From the NCBI GenBank assembly GCA_020444045.1, contig JAHLLS010000003.1, forward strand, positions 62,001 through 126,000: a stretch of DNA of 64,000 nucleotides, written 5' to 3'. This stretch comes from Deltaproteobacteria bacterium. GTDB lineage: Bacteria > Desulfobacterota > Desulfobacteria > Desulfobacterales > UBA5852. The notes under the pieces are model-generated. The model ran no database searches, had not been told where the DNA came from, and saw only the letters and a program-made list of their open reading frames with translations. Position numbers and translations under genes: made by a program. This document shows, in pieces, positions 9,810 to 18,782 of this stretch. Position 1 is the stretch's first letter. Each line of letters starts with the position of its first letter.

Positions 9810-10819
9810 GGCAACGTCAAAACCTTGTTTGCAGCCGCCAAAATTTCTTCCGGCAACAATGACTCCATACAGGCGCGCGTCCCGGTGGGGCAAGTGTGGC
9901 CGCCATGCCGGGCGCAGGGCTTACAGGCCAAGCCTTGCTTTTCAACAACGACAGCCCTTGGGTTCTGCCAGGGACCGAAACCAAAGGAAGGGCAGGTGGC
10001 GCAGAAGATGGCCACGCAGGGGATGCGAAAAGCTGATGCCATATGAAGCGCCATGCTGTCATTGCAGATCATGAGGCGCGCGTTTTGAACGATGGCCATG
10101 GCTTCGGCAACGGATGTCTCCCCGGCCAAGTCGATGACGCCCAGTTTTTGGGCGACCCGTTGGTTGACTACGCGGTCGGCCGGTCCCCCCAGTAGGGCGA
10201 CGGTATATCCTTGATCGATAAAATGGCCGGCCACGGTGCGATAGTGTTGCCAATACCACATTTTAGTCGCCCAAGCACTGCCCGGAACCAGAAGCGCAAG
10301 GGGTTTTTCCTGCTCCAGAATACCTTTTGCGGCGGGCCCGAGTTCTTCGATGGGTGGGGGAAAAAGCCTAAGCCGGGTGTCGAATTCGGAAATGTGGGCC
10401 TCGCCCATTAAAAGCGATAAATTGCGCAGGACATCGTGATCAGACGGTGTGCGGAGGCCTTTGGTGTGATAAATAAAGGGCAGCTTGGCATTTTGGAATC
10501 CAGTACGATGGGGAATGCCGCTTGCCAGCAGCGTCAGGGCGGTGCGGTAGGATCGCTGAAGCGCATATACCCGGTCGAATCGCATTCCCCGCAAATAGCG
10601 ACCGGTGCGCACAAGGCCGATCAGTCCGGCTGCCTGCTGGCGCTTGTCGAAAGCGATGACCCCTTCTAATAAAGGGTCACGCGCTATGAGTCCGGTCGCC
10701 GCCGGTGTCGTCATCATCCGCAGCTTCGCTTGGGGATAAAGCTGGCGCACGGCGGCAATGACCGGGGTGGACAGGATTGTGTCTCCCAGGTAGCTGGTTT
10801 GAACGATCAGAATGCGCAT
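9806..10819 (-). CDS. waaF: LPS heptosyltransferase II
   Basis: A 337-residue GT9 enzyme that adds the second heptose of the inner core. It begins MRILIVQTSYLGDTILSTP, has LLVPGSAWATKMWYWQHY in the linker region and the donor-site segment ICNDSMALHMASAFRIPCVA. C-terminal Cys-rich segment CKPCARHGGHTCPTG is typical of WaaF. A GGGGA site lies just before the ATG. It is the second gene of the operon, 30 bp after waaA and overlapping the Kdo kinase by 4 bp. Confidence 0.9.
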   Translation of the reverse strand: MRILIVQTSYLGDTILSTPVIAAVRQLYPQAKLRMMTTPAATGLIARDPLLEGVIAFDKRQQAAGLIGLVRTGRYLRGMRFDRVYALQRSYRTALTLLASGIPHRTGFQNAKLPFIYHTKGLRTPSDHDVLRNLSLLMGEAHISEFDTRLRLFPPPIEELGPAAKGILEQEKPLALLVPGSAWATKMWYWQHYRTVAGHFIDQGYTVALLGGPADRVVNQRVAQKLGVIDLAGETSVAEAMAIVQNARLMICNDSMALHMASAFRIPCVAIFCATCPSFGFGPWQNPRAVVVEKQGLACKPCARHGGHTCPTGTRACMESLLPEEILAAANKVLTLP

Positions 10820-10849
10820 ATATCCCCAGAATCTCTCAATGTGCCATTT

Positions 10850-12223
10850 TCAGCAATAGCACCCGCGCCTGGCAGCATGTTGATACTCGCGGAGAAGATC
10901 TTCAATGGCCTTTACGGCGATGGCGGTGCCGCCCCGTCGTTCTGCCAGGTAGCTGTCAAGCCTGATCAACACTTCCTCCCGGTGAGGGGATACGGCCATC
11001 GTTTCGAGTAGGGCATCGGCGGCCTGGCGCCAGTTGTCCGCGACACGAACGAGGCCTTTATCAAAGAGATCCCGGCCGACCCAGTTAAAGGTTGTCCATG
11101 AAGGGCCGATGGTCGGGACAAGCCCGCAGGTCAGCGGTTCCAAAAAGTTTTGCCCCCCCAAAGGGGCCAGCGTGCCGCCGACAAATGCGCTGGCTGCGTG
11201 GGCATAAGCTTCCGTCAGCTCGCCAAATACATCCCATAAAATGACGGATTTGGCGTCTGCCGCGGAAGCAAGCTGCGACCGCATATGGCAGGGGATACCA
11301 GCGGCTTTGAGCCGCTGCTGCCACGCGGAAATACGGTGCATGTGCCGGGGAAACAAACCGATCAGGATGTCCGGTCGCCGATCGAGGAGATAGCCTATCA
11401 TCCGATCGACGGCATCTTCCTCCTCTTTGCGTATGGATCCCAGTACGACAAAAGAAGCGTCCGGTGGAATCCATTTTTCCAGGGGATTCGGCTGCCCGCA
11501 GGCCGCGTTGGAACGAATTCGGTCAAATTTCATGTTCGGCATGACCGACACATGCTCAGCGCCGTAAAGACGCCCATACCGGTCGGCGTCTTCAGGGCTG
11601 ACCGCCAGGATGCGGTCGGGTGCCAATGCCTGCCAGATTGTTGGCCAAAGCCGATAGTGGTGAAGGCTTTTGGCCCGCATGCGGGCGTTGATGATGATGA
11701 TCGGGATTCCCGCCGTTTTCAGGGCTTCCATCAATCCCGGCCAGATTTCCGTTTCAAGAAGCACCATGATGCGCGGCTGGATGGATTCAACGGCCCTTTT
11801 CATTCGCGACGGCTGGTCAAACGGGAAATAGGCGGACTTCCAGGGTGTCGGCGTTGCCTGTGGGTTTACGCTTTTAATGGCGGCATCGAGGGTATCTTTG
11901 CCCTGGCGGGTATTGGTGGTCACCAGGATGCGGTGGGGGGTGTGTACGCCCATCTGCTCGAGGATCTGGGCGGCCAGACGGCTTTCGCCGGCGGAGGCCG
12001 CCTGGATCCAAATATCAAAGGGACCTTGCGGGAACGGTTGCCCACGGCGCTGGGACAGACCTTCTTGGAGCCTTTGATTCCGACACAGAAGAGGGGTCGC
12101 CGCCCGCCATAACCAGTCGTATAGTTTTAGTGCCGCCCGGACGGAATGGGATTGGATCACGGCCGCCGTCTTTCGGAAATGTTGCTGATCGGTTATTGCG
12201 TCTTGTGGCGAATCCCGCCGCAA
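10850..12223 (-). CDS. waaA: Kdo transferase
   Basis: WaaA (KdtA) transfers Kdo from CMP-Kdo to lipid IVA at the cytoplasmic face of the inner membrane. It is a GT30 enzyme with an N-terminal membrane-anchoring helix followed by a GT-B fold. Motifs seen include IQAASAGESRLAAQIL near the acceptor site, LLETEIWPGLMEAL, INARMRAKSLHHYRLW, GSIRKEEE and the C-terminal GGTLAPLGGQNFLEPL. Length 457 is slightly above the usual ~425. The N-terminal ~20 residues are unlike the family, and a GTG near 12160 (before IQSHSVRAALKLYDW) could be the true start. First gene of the leftward core operon, divergent from kdsA. Confidence 0.92.
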   Translation of the reverse strand: MRRDSPQDAITDQQHFRKTAAVIQSHSVRAALKLYDWLWRAATPLLCRNQRLQEGLSQRRGQPFPQGPFDIWIQAASAGESRLAAQILEQMGVHTPHRILVTTNTRQGKDTLDAAIKSVNPQATPTPWKSAYFPFDQPSRMKRAVESIQPRIMVLLETEIWPGLMEALKTAGIPIIIINARMRAKSLHHYRLWPTIWQALAPDRILAVSPEDADRYGRLYGAEHVSVMPNMKFDRIRSNAACGQPNPLEKWIPPDASFVVLGSIRKEEEDAVDRMIGYLLDRRPDILIGLFPRHMHRISAWQQRLKAAGIPCHMRSQLASAADAKSVILWDVFGELTEAYAHAASAFVGGTLAPLGGQNFLEPLTCGLVPTIGPSWTTFNWVGRDLFDKGLVRVADNWRQAADALLETMAVSPHREEVLIRLDSYLAERRGGTAIAVKAIEDLLREYQHAARRGCYC

Positions 12224-12492
12224 CGCTCAGCAAACTGTTAAGTCGGCGATCCTATTCAAATGATGACGGACTGTCAATTTTAAAACGGCACCGATCCGAG
12301 GCAATTGGGCTGCGCCGCCGGCATGGGGTCTTTGTTGTGGGGGGGAGGTTTTTATGGTATGGACGGTTGATTTATTAAATGGCGATCTCCGCAGTGTCGA
12401 TATGTGCCCATTCGACCTTTTGGATCAGAATGCCGAGGGCGATGCCGCAGGCCGTGTGAGGCGGGTCGCCAATGGATATTGAAAGGAGAACC

Positions 12493-13329
12493 ATGACAGC
12501 CCAACACTGCGTATCGGTTGGTCCGGTGACCTGTGGCGCGGATCAACTTTTTCTGATTTCCGGCCCCTGCGTCATCGAAGATGAAGCAATCATGATGCGT
12601 ACCGCGGAACGATTGAAGACGGTTTCCCAGCGTCTGGATCTTCCGTTGATATTCAAGTCGTCCTTCATGAAAGATAACCGGAGCGCGATAGAGCATTTCC
12701 ACGGGCCCGGGCTCGATAAAGGGCTTAGACTGCTGGCCAAAATTCGTGAAACGTTTGATGTGCCGATTATTACGGACGTCCATTTTCCCGAACAGATCCT
12801 GCCGACGGCCGAAGTTGCCGATGTGATTCAGATCCCGGCTTATTTGTGCATGCAGACGGAGCTGGTCGTATCGGCAGCCAAAACCGGCCGTGCGGTCAAT
12901 CTCAAACACGGCCAGTTTCTGGCACCGGCCAATATGATCAAGCCGGTCCAGAAAATCGAAAGCTTCGGCTATCATGATATCCTGTTGACGGAAAGGGGCT
13001 ATACGTTCGGCTACAACGACCTGATCGTCGATCCCCGCAGTTTCTATGAATTGCGGCAGATCGGGTATCCGGTGGTGTTCGACATCACCCACAGTATTCG
13101 TCGATACGGCATCCCCAGCAAAGATCCACGGGGCAGCAGCCGTGAGTATCTGAAGACGATTGCCCGTGCGGGGGTGGCGGCCGGTGTCGATGGCATCTTT
13201 GTGGAAGCCCATCCGAACCCGCCGGAGGCGCTATGTGATGCGGCCAGCCAGGTGGCCGTCGATCAGATCGAAGAATTCCTTAAACCGTTGATGGATATTC
13301 ACAATCTTGTCAAGGAACAGCGCGATTAA
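12493..13329 (+). CDS. kdsA: 3-deoxy-8-phosphooctulonate synthase
   Basis: KdsA condenses phosphoenolpyruvate with D-arabinose 5-phosphate to Kdo 8-phosphate. The 278-residue protein shows FLISGPCVIEDEAI, FKSSFMKDNRS, KHGQFLAPANM, LLTERGYTFGYNDLIVD and FDITHSIRRYG, the substrate and (in some members) metal-binding loops of the DAHP/Kdo8P synthase barrel. ATG 12493 is chosen because AAAGGAGAA lies just upstream; an ATG at 12472 lacks this. It is followed after ~115 bp by the transaldolase-CBS gene and then a KdsC-like phosphatase, so the three make a Kdo-supply unit. Confidence 0.95.
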   Translation: MTAQHCVSVGPVTCGADQLFLISGPCVIEDEAIMMRTAERLKTVSQRLDLPLIFKSSFMKDNRSAIEHFHGPGLDKGLRLLAKIRETFDVPIITDVHFPEQILPTAEVADVIQIPAYLCMQTELVVSAAKTGRAVNLKHGQFLAPANMIKPVQKIESFGYHDILLTERGYTFGYNDLIVDPRSFYELRQIGYPVVFDITHSIRRYGIPSKDPRGSSREYLKTIARAGVAAGVDGIFVEAHPNPPEALCDAASQVAVDQIEEFLKPLMDIHNLVKEQRD

Positions 13330-13445
13330 ACAATCCCTGCATCCAACGGTTGTGATGGTGTTCGCATCGCTATTCCCGCGATGCTTTCAACCGATAGTGT
13401 CTCACCGAATGCCGGTCAGCATTCGACGTAAAGAAAGGACGGACG

Positions 13446-14471
13446 ATGGATTTATATCTTGATTCAGCTGATTTCAAGGAAATTGAGGAAGCGTTCCAGC
13501 TGGGTTTCATAAAAGGGCTGACAACGACACCGACGTTTATGCATCGACATGGTATTACCGACATCGATGGTGCCATTGTAAAGCTTTCCGGTATGGTGCC
13601 GGAGCTTCAGGTGGAAGCGCTGGGCGAGACCCATGATGAAATCGTATCGGAGGCTCATCGTCTGTTGAAGCTGCCGCTGACCCAGGCCCCTGTTTTCAAA
13701 GTGCCGGTTTCGCTGGAAGGGCTGCGGGCATGCAAAACCTTGACCGATGAGGGGCAACGCGTAAACGTTCATTTGATTTACACCCTCAACCAGGCCTACA
13801 TGGCCATGGCGGCCGGAGCGGCATACGTGTGCCCGTTGGCTGGGCGTCTGCAGGATCAAGGACACGAAGCCATTTTGTTATATGAACAGTGTGTCGAGCT
13901 GGTCGAAAAATACGCTTACCCGACCAAAATCATGTTTTCCTCGGTACGCTACCCGGATCACGTCCGCCAAGCTGCTCTGGCGGGTGTCCATGTCTGCACG
14001 GTGCCATGGGGCGTGATGAAACGATTGTGCGACAATGCCCTAACCAAGGTCGGCACCGAACAGTTTTTTGAACACACGCGTCTGATGACCATCAAGGTCA
14101 AGGACGTCATCCGCGAAAGCAATCCGATTTGCCGGCTTTCGGAAACCGTTAAAGATGCCCTGGTGAAGATGACCGCCTCCCGTATTGGCGCAGTTACCCT
14201 TGTAAACGACGCCGGTGAATTGGCGGGTGTTTTTACCGACGGCGATGTCCGTCGCCGCCTTCAGGAGAACGGCGAGGGCATTCTCGATAAACAGATGGGG
14301 AGCGCCGGCTACACCGCTGACCCCTTTACCGTTAATGCCGATGCACTTCTCTACGAAGCCGTCAATGTCTTCAATGCGCAGCAGATCGACAATGTCATCG
14401 TTCTGGAAGACAATCGCCCCATTGGGATTCTGGACATTCAAGACCTGGTGAAAATGGGACTTTTGGGATAA
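13446..14471 (+). CDS. FSA-type transaldolase fused to a KdsD-like CBS pair
   Basis: The 341-residue protein has two parts. Residues 1-~220 align without gaps to E. coli fructose-6-phosphate aldolase numbering, as recalled: D6, the Schiff-base Lys K85 (VFKVPVSLEGL) and R134 are kept, but N28 is Thr (TTTPTF), T109 is His and Y131 is Leu. Residues ~225-341 form two CBS motifs with GVFTDGDVRRRL and a C-terminal DIQDLVKMG, closely resembling the CBS pair of KdsD (arabinose-5-phosphate isomerase). AAAGGA precedes the ATG. It lies between kdsA and a kdsC-like gene with 5 bp to the latter. A role in making arabinose 5-phosphate, or in controlling its supply, is inferred; ordinary transaldolase activity is doubtful given the changed residues. 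Confidence 0.8.
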   Translation: MDLYLDSADFKEIEEAFQLGFIKGLTTTPTFMHRHGITDIDGAIVKLSGMVPELQVEALGETHDEIVSEAHRLLKLPLTQAPVFKVPVSLEGLRACKTLTDEGQRVNVHLIYTLNQAYMAMAAGAAYVCPLAGRLQDQGHEAILLYEQCVELVEKYAYPTKIMFSSVRYPDHVRQAALAGVHVCTVPWGVMKRLCDNALTKVGTEQFFEHTRLMTIKVKDVIRESNPICRLSETVKDALVKMTASRIGAVTLVNDAGELAGVFTDGDVRRRLQENGEGILDKQMGSAGYTADPFTVNADALLYEAVNVFNAQQIDNVIVLEDNRPIGILDIQDLVKMGLLG

Positions 14472-14476
14472 CCACC

Positions 14477-15208
14477 ATGGCGGCTGCGACTTCTTCGAAA
14501 CCGTCTTGGGCGGGTATGTTTCAAACCTTAGGCGCCCAGTTTGTGACCGAACCGGAAGCGCTGCAGAAGAAACTTTCCCGCGTCCGGGCATTGATTTTCG
14601 ATTGGGATGGCGTATTCAATGCGGGGCAGAAAGGTGAAGGGGTGACCAGCCACTTCACCGAACCGGATTCGATGGGGAGCAACATGCTGCGCTTCGGACT
14701 CTGGCTGCCCCAGGGCAGGATGCCGATTGCCGCCGTCATCACAGGGGTCGACAATCGGTCCGCCATGCATCTGGCCCGCCGCGAACATTTTCATGAGGTG
14801 TACTTCGGCATTCGCAACAAGGGGATTGCCGTTGCCCATCTTTGTTCAGCCCACGGTATTAGGCCCGAGCAGGTGGCGTGCCTTTTCGACGATATCAACG
14901 ACCTGGAGATGGCCCAGGCGTGTGGGGTGCGGTGCCTGATGGCGCGTTCCGCCAGCCCCATGTTCAGCCGTTACGTGGTCAGCCGGGGCCTGACGGACTA
15001 TGTGACCGCGTGCGGTCCGCTTCAGCATGGCGTGAGGGAGTTTTCGGAAATGGTTCTGGCGGCATTGGGATGCTACGATCAGGTGATTGCCGCGCGGATG
15101 ACCTGGAACGATTCCTATCAAGACTATTTCACCCAACGGCAGGCCATTTTAACCAATTTCTATACCCAGAAGGCCGACCAGATACGAACGGCCTCCAACG
15201 TTTCTTAA
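14477..15208 (+). CDS. KdsC-like HAD phosphatase, extended
   Basis: A HAD-superfamily protein of 243 residues. The nucleophile motif is LIFDWDGVFN (D42, D44), motif II is AVITGVDNRS, the Lys region is IRNKGIAVAHL and motif IV is CLFDDINDLEMA. This motif order and spacing match KdsC (Kdo 8-phosphate phosphatase) and related YrbI enzymes rather than capped HADs. It is longer than KdsC (~180), with about 35 extra residues at the N terminus and ~40 at the C terminus. The position directly after kdsA and the transaldolase-CBS gene supports Kdo 8-phosphate dephosphorylation, but this is inference. Confidence 0.75.
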   Translation: MAAATSSKPSWAGMFQTLGAQFVTEPEALQKKLSRVRALIFDWDGVFNAGQKGEGVTSHFTEPDSMGSNMLRFGLWLPQGRMPIAAVITGVDNRSAMHLARREHFHEVYFGIRNKGIAVAHLCSAHGIRPEQVACLFDDINDLEMAQACGVRCLMARSASPMFSRYVVSRGLTDYVTACGPLQHGVREFSEMVLAALGCYDQVIAARMTWNDSYQDYFTQRQAILTNFYTQKADQIRTASNVS

Positions 15209-15264
15209 CGCGGCTCTCCCCGTTTCTGAATCTTTCTGAGGTATACTTTCCTGGTGTAGATCCT

Positions 15265-16185
15265 ATGGCGCAAACAAAAATGGCCGCGTTGATTGGCCAA
15301 CTGCCGGCATCCGGCCTGGAAAAAATTGGCCGCAACCTTGGCCGTGTTGCCTATTGGCTGGATATCCGGCATCGTCGTATTGTCCGCCAGAACATCGCCT
15401 TTATCTATCCCGAATGGGATCCTCGCCAGCGTCGACGGCTGGCAAAACGTATTTTTCAACACTTCGGCATCGTCTTTCTGGAAATACTGCAGGCGCCTTT
15501 TCTTTCCCGCACAAAGCTGGTTGAGCGCGTTTATGTCGAGGGGCAGGACATTTTGATCAAGGCCATGGATCATCCGCGCGGCTGCCTGATTTACTCCGCC
15601 CATCTGGGGAACTGGGAACTCGGTCTTCTGGGACTCTCGGCGCGACTGAATCGTTCGAGCATGACGGTGGCCAAACCGATCAAATGGAAATTGGCCCATA
15701 AATGGCTGACGACCCTGCGATCCCGTTTTGGAAACCAGGTGTTTTTCAAGGACGGGGCCATGCCGTGGATGATGCGCACCCTGCGCGAGGGACAAACCTT
15801 GACCATTCTCATTGACCAGGGCGTGCGGCGCAAAGAGGCCGTGGACGTGATCTTTTTTGGCAAGCAGACACTCGCTACGCCGGCCGCCGCTTTATTGGCG
15901 CTGCGATGCCGCATGCCGGTCGTCCCGATTTTTTGCGTGCGAGACGCCCGCGGAAAATATCATCTCAGGATTCTGCCACCGATGGTCTACCAACGCACGG
16001 CATCTTTGCGGCACGACATTCAGGCGTACACCCAGTTGCTTATGGATACGCTGGAAGATGCCATAAGGGACGATCCGGAGCAATGGTTCTGGTTCCACAA
16101 ACGCTGGAAAAGGACCTATCCCGAATTGTACCCTGAATATCAGGTCATTCGAAAGCGGAAACGCCAAAAAAAAGGGATCGAATAA
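15265..16185 (+). CDS. Lipid A acyltransferase, LpxL/HtrB family
   Basis: A 306-residue inner-membrane acyltransferase that would add a secondary fatty acid to Kdo2-lipid IVA. The catalytic HX4E motif is in SAHLGNWELGLLG, followed by KPIKWKLAHKWL, LIDQGVRRKE and a C-terminal WFWFHKRWKR, all typical of the LpxL/LpxM family. The length fits (~300). ATG 15265 is chosen as the nearest start that preserves the family N terminus; the ribosome site is weak and ATG 15280 is an alternative. It follows the KdsC-like gene by 56 bp, in line with late lipid A acylation after Kdo addition. Confidence 0.88.
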   Translation: MAQTKMAALIGQLPASGLEKIGRNLGRVAYWLDIRHRRIVRQNIAFIYPEWDPRQRRRLAKRIFQHFGIVFLEILQAPFLSRTKLVERVYVEGQDILIKAMDHPRGCLIYSAHLGNWELGLLGLSARLNRSSMTVAKPIKWKLAHKWLTTLRSRFGNQVFFKDGAMPWMMRTLREGQTLTILIDQGVRRKEAVDVIFFGKQTLATPAAALLALRCRMPVVPIFCVRDARGKYHLRILPPMVYQRTASLRHDIQAYTQLLMDTLEDAIRDDPEQWFWFHKRWKRTYPELYPEYQVIRKRKRQKKGIE

Positions 16186-16308
16186 TAACGACCGGCGCCA
16201 CCGATGGTGATCGGTTTGTACGTCAATACCCGAGGGCAATCCACGGCGCGTTCCAGTAGACATCGCCATCCGGTTTTTCGCGGATTTAACAATGAGGGCT
16301 TATCTTTC

Positions 16309-17889
16309 ATGCTAAACGGTTTAAAGATCGCGCCTGCGCGTGTCGGTTGGATCGGGCCATTGTCCCTTTCGCTAATTTTGAAAACGTTTTTAGCGTTTCA
16401 GGATACGGTCGTCAATTCTGATGGCGTCGTCTATATAGAGGCCGCCCGGATGATCGCGGAAGGGCATTTCTCCCAAAGCCTTGTCCTATACCCGATGCCC
16501 GCCTATCCCCTCCTAATAGCCGTTGTTCATATGGTCGTGCCCGACTGGATGCTGGCGGCCAAACTCCTCAGCCTGTTCGCTGCCGCCGCCGTGACGATTC
16601 CGATCTATTGGCTGACGGCGTTTCTGTTCGATCGCCGAGCGGCATTTTATGCGGCCATGGCGGTGGCCCTTCTGCCCAGTTTGAACGACATTGCTCCGGA
16701 CGTGATCCGTGACCCTTGGTTTCTGCTACTATCCTGCGGGTCGGTCTATTGGATGGTCAAAGCCTGTGCGTCTGAGCGCATCGGCGGCGTTTTGAGTGCT
16801 TTTGTGATCGCAGGTGCAGCCCTTTTGTTTCGCATCGAGGCCATTTCCCTTTTTCTGGTTTATTTTCTTTATCTTGCCGGGTTGACGTTGTTTGCAAAAG
16901 CGCAGCGCCGGTTTGCCCGCAAGGCGTTGCTGTTCTTGATGGTTCCTGCGCTGATCGGCATGGTGGGCCTTGTGGGTGTTGGTGCTACGGCCGAAGGAAC
17001 CGATCGTATCGATCAATTGCGGGCCTTCGCTAGAAGCCTCCTCAGTGGCCGTTTTTTAGCACGCTACCACGATGTTTATACACAGTTGAAGGAGAGTGAA
17101 AAATTATCCCCGGGGACATCGGGAGAGTTATTCAAGCTGGCACGACATTACATGCCACTCCTTTACGTCATTGGTATGCTGGAGGCGTTCTTTGGGGCGC
17201 TGTTCTGGCCGTATGCCGCACCCTTATGGGGGGCCCGCCGGAGTCTCTTCGTCAAGGGCATGCCTCTATTGATCCTGATGATTTTGTTTCACAGTCTGTT
17301 GGTGTTACTCTATTTTTTACACATCGATTATCTGTCGTCGCGTTATCTTCTATTTTGTGCCTTGTTGGCAATGCCGATGGTCGGTTTAGGCGTTGCCGTG
17401 CTGGCGGACACATGCAAACGGGTGCGCTGGCGAAAAACCTGTCTGGCCGTGATGGTGTTTGTTTTCTTGGTGTTTCCACTGTACCGGTCGATCCATCGGG
17501 GGGTTGGGGAAGATAAAGCCATAGCAATGGCGGGAAAGTGGTTGTCCGGCGAGCCAGAATTGCGTGCTGTGGGATGGGCTATCAACGACCTGCGCTATTA
17601 CCTCTACGCAGGCAAACCATTCGACTATCTTAAAGAAAAGGATGAAGCACTTGCTATCGGGCGGTTATCTGTCCGAAAAGACTATGGCGCTCTTGAGGAT
17701 ATGGCACGTCAATCAGGGAAAGATGTTATTATACTGAGGGATTCGAAAAGAGACTCGGTGAGAGGGAGCGGCTTCAATGTTTTTCGCATCGTAAAACAGA
17801 TCGAAAGTCCCCAGAGTATCATTACCATATATGCCAACTCCCGGTTGCTGAAAAATGCATCCGGGCAATCCGAGGGGTCTTCCGATTGA
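16309..17889 (+). CDS. GT-C (GT39/PMT_2-type) membrane glycosyltransferase
   Basis: A 526-residue polytopic protein with roughly ten or more hydrophobic helices and a short C-terminal soluble tail. An acidic loop near the first helix (VVNSDGVVYIEAARM) occupies the position of the DE-type catalytic loop of ArnT/PMT_2 glycosyltransferases. These enzymes use polyprenyl-phosphate sugars at the periplasmic face. ATG 16309 follows GAGGG ~10 bp upstream; an open frame from 16204 adds 35 hydrophilic residues and is less likely. The location at the end of the lipid A/Kdo gene run suggests modification of lipid A or core, but the donor and acceptor are unknown. Confidence 0.75.
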   Translation: MLNGLKIAPARVGWIGPLSLSLILKTFLAFQDTVVNSDGVVYIEAARMIAEGHFSQSLVLYPMPAYPLLIAVVHMVVPDWMLAAKLLSLFAAAAVTIPIYWLTAFLFDRRAAFYAAMAVALLPSLNDIAPDVIRDPWFLLLSCGSVYWMVKACASERIGGVLSAFVIAGAALLFRIEAISLFLVYFLYLAGLTLFAKAQRRFARKALLFLMVPALIGMVGLVGVGATAEGTDRIDQLRAFARSLLSGRFLARYHDVYTQLKESEKLSPGTSGELFKLARHYMPLLYVIGMLEAFFGALFWPYAAPLWGARRSLFVKGMPLLILMILFHSLLVLLYFLHIDYLSSRYLLFCALLAMPMVGLGVAVLADTCKRVRWRKTCLAVMVFVFLVFPLYRSIHRGVGEDKAIAMAGKWLSGEPELRAVGWAINDLRYYLYAGKPFDYLKEKDEALAIGRLSVRKDYGALEDMARQSGKDVIILRDSKRDSVRGSGFNVFRIVKQIESPQSIITIYANSRLLKNASGQSEGSSD

Positions 17890-17911
17890 GACTTCCCGCG
17901 GGTGATCGGAA
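17880..17911. terminator. Inverted repeat between convergent genes
   Basis: TTCCGAT at 17880-17886 is mirrored by ATCGGAA at 17905-17911, and the loop contains CCCGCGGG. It lies between the convergent ends of the GT-C gene and a kinase-like gene, so a shared terminator is possible. No T-run follows on either strand, so this is weak. Confidence 0.3.
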
Positions 17912-17983
17912 AGCCATTGTGTCGACCTGCCGGTAGCTTCGGTCGCTTCCTGAAGTTTGTGTTTCACCGACCCATCAACTTCG

Positions 17984-18679
17984 TCAGGCTGGTTTATCCA
18001 ACAACTGGCCGCGTTTCTGAAAATAATTTTCGAAACGACACCGCAGCTGGCGTTCACGGCGGGGATGCAGACGGGCGGAAGCGCAATAGGCGTCAATAAA
18101 GATGTGGCGCACCGGGGCCAGACAGTCGATGTCGGCATCATAGCGGAAGAGGTGACGCAGATTCCTTATGCGCAGGCGTATATGAAGAGGCCGCCTTCGA
18201 AAGCGCATGTCCACGACATCGATCAGTCCGATGCGATGGTCGTCCGTGAGGACGATATTGCCAAAGTGAATTGATCGGAAGTAAATACCGTTTTGATGGA
18301 GAAAAAGAAAAAACTGTCCGAGCCGTTTAGCCTGGTCTATCTCAATGGGGTTGATTTCACAATGCTCTCGTAGTGTTTGGCCTTCAAGCGGCCAATAGTG
18401 GACAGCGGTTCGATTGATGGCGGCTATATTGTAAACAACATTGATGCGGACGGTTGGAATATTTAACGCTTTCAGCCTTTTCACGTGGCGCTGGAAGCGC
18501 GTGACGTGTGGAACCAGACGGGCGGAGGTTATGAAACGCTTCAGGCGGAAAAGTTTTAAAATGCTTTGGTCTTCCAAGCGAAGGACTTTCGGCCACACTT
18601 GGCCGTCAACGCATTCGCTGGTCAGAGCTTCTGCGCCTTCAATAAGATTGTTGTACTTTGATAAAGAAAGTGATTGCAT
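17984..18679 (-). CDS. Kdo/WaaP-fold kinase-like protein with Ser in place of catalytic Asp
   Basis: A 231-residue protein with the overall kinase layout: an N-terminal segment with VLRLEDQSILKLFRLKR (possible nucleotide-binding Lys), a helical middle, a catalytic-loop-like YFRSIHFGNIVL and a following LIDVVDMRF. In active family members the loop reads HRDxHxGN; here the catalytic Asp position is Ser136 and the preceding His is Phe. I recall the same FRS-type loop in proteins called toluene tolerance proteins in Pseudomonas. It is convergent with the GT-C gene and divergent from the GT4 gene. It could be a pseudokinase or a kinase with a shifted catalytic residue. Confidence 0.68.
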   Translation of the reverse strand: MQSLSLSKYNNLIEGAEALTSECVDGQVWPKVLRLEDQSILKLFRLKRFITSARLVPHVTRFQRHVKRLKALNIPTVRINVVYNIAAINRTAVHYWPLEGQTLREHCEINPIEIDQAKRLGQFFLFLHQNGIYFRSIHFGNIVLTDDHRIGLIDVVDMRFRRRPLHIRLRIRNLRHLFRYDADIDCLAPVRHIFIDAYCASARLHPRRERQLRCRFENYFQKRGQLLDKPA

Positions 18680-18782
18680 TACAGCGTGTCCCTTTTTCTG
18701 TATTGCCTGCGGGTAGAGACGCAGTTATTCCGACCGGTTAGCGAATAGGAGTAAAACGACCTTAGGGTAGGGAGCATAATCG

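Noticed and set aside
11285..12112. Plus-strand open frame opposite waaA
   Set aside because: Shadow of waaA with no motifs or ribosome site.
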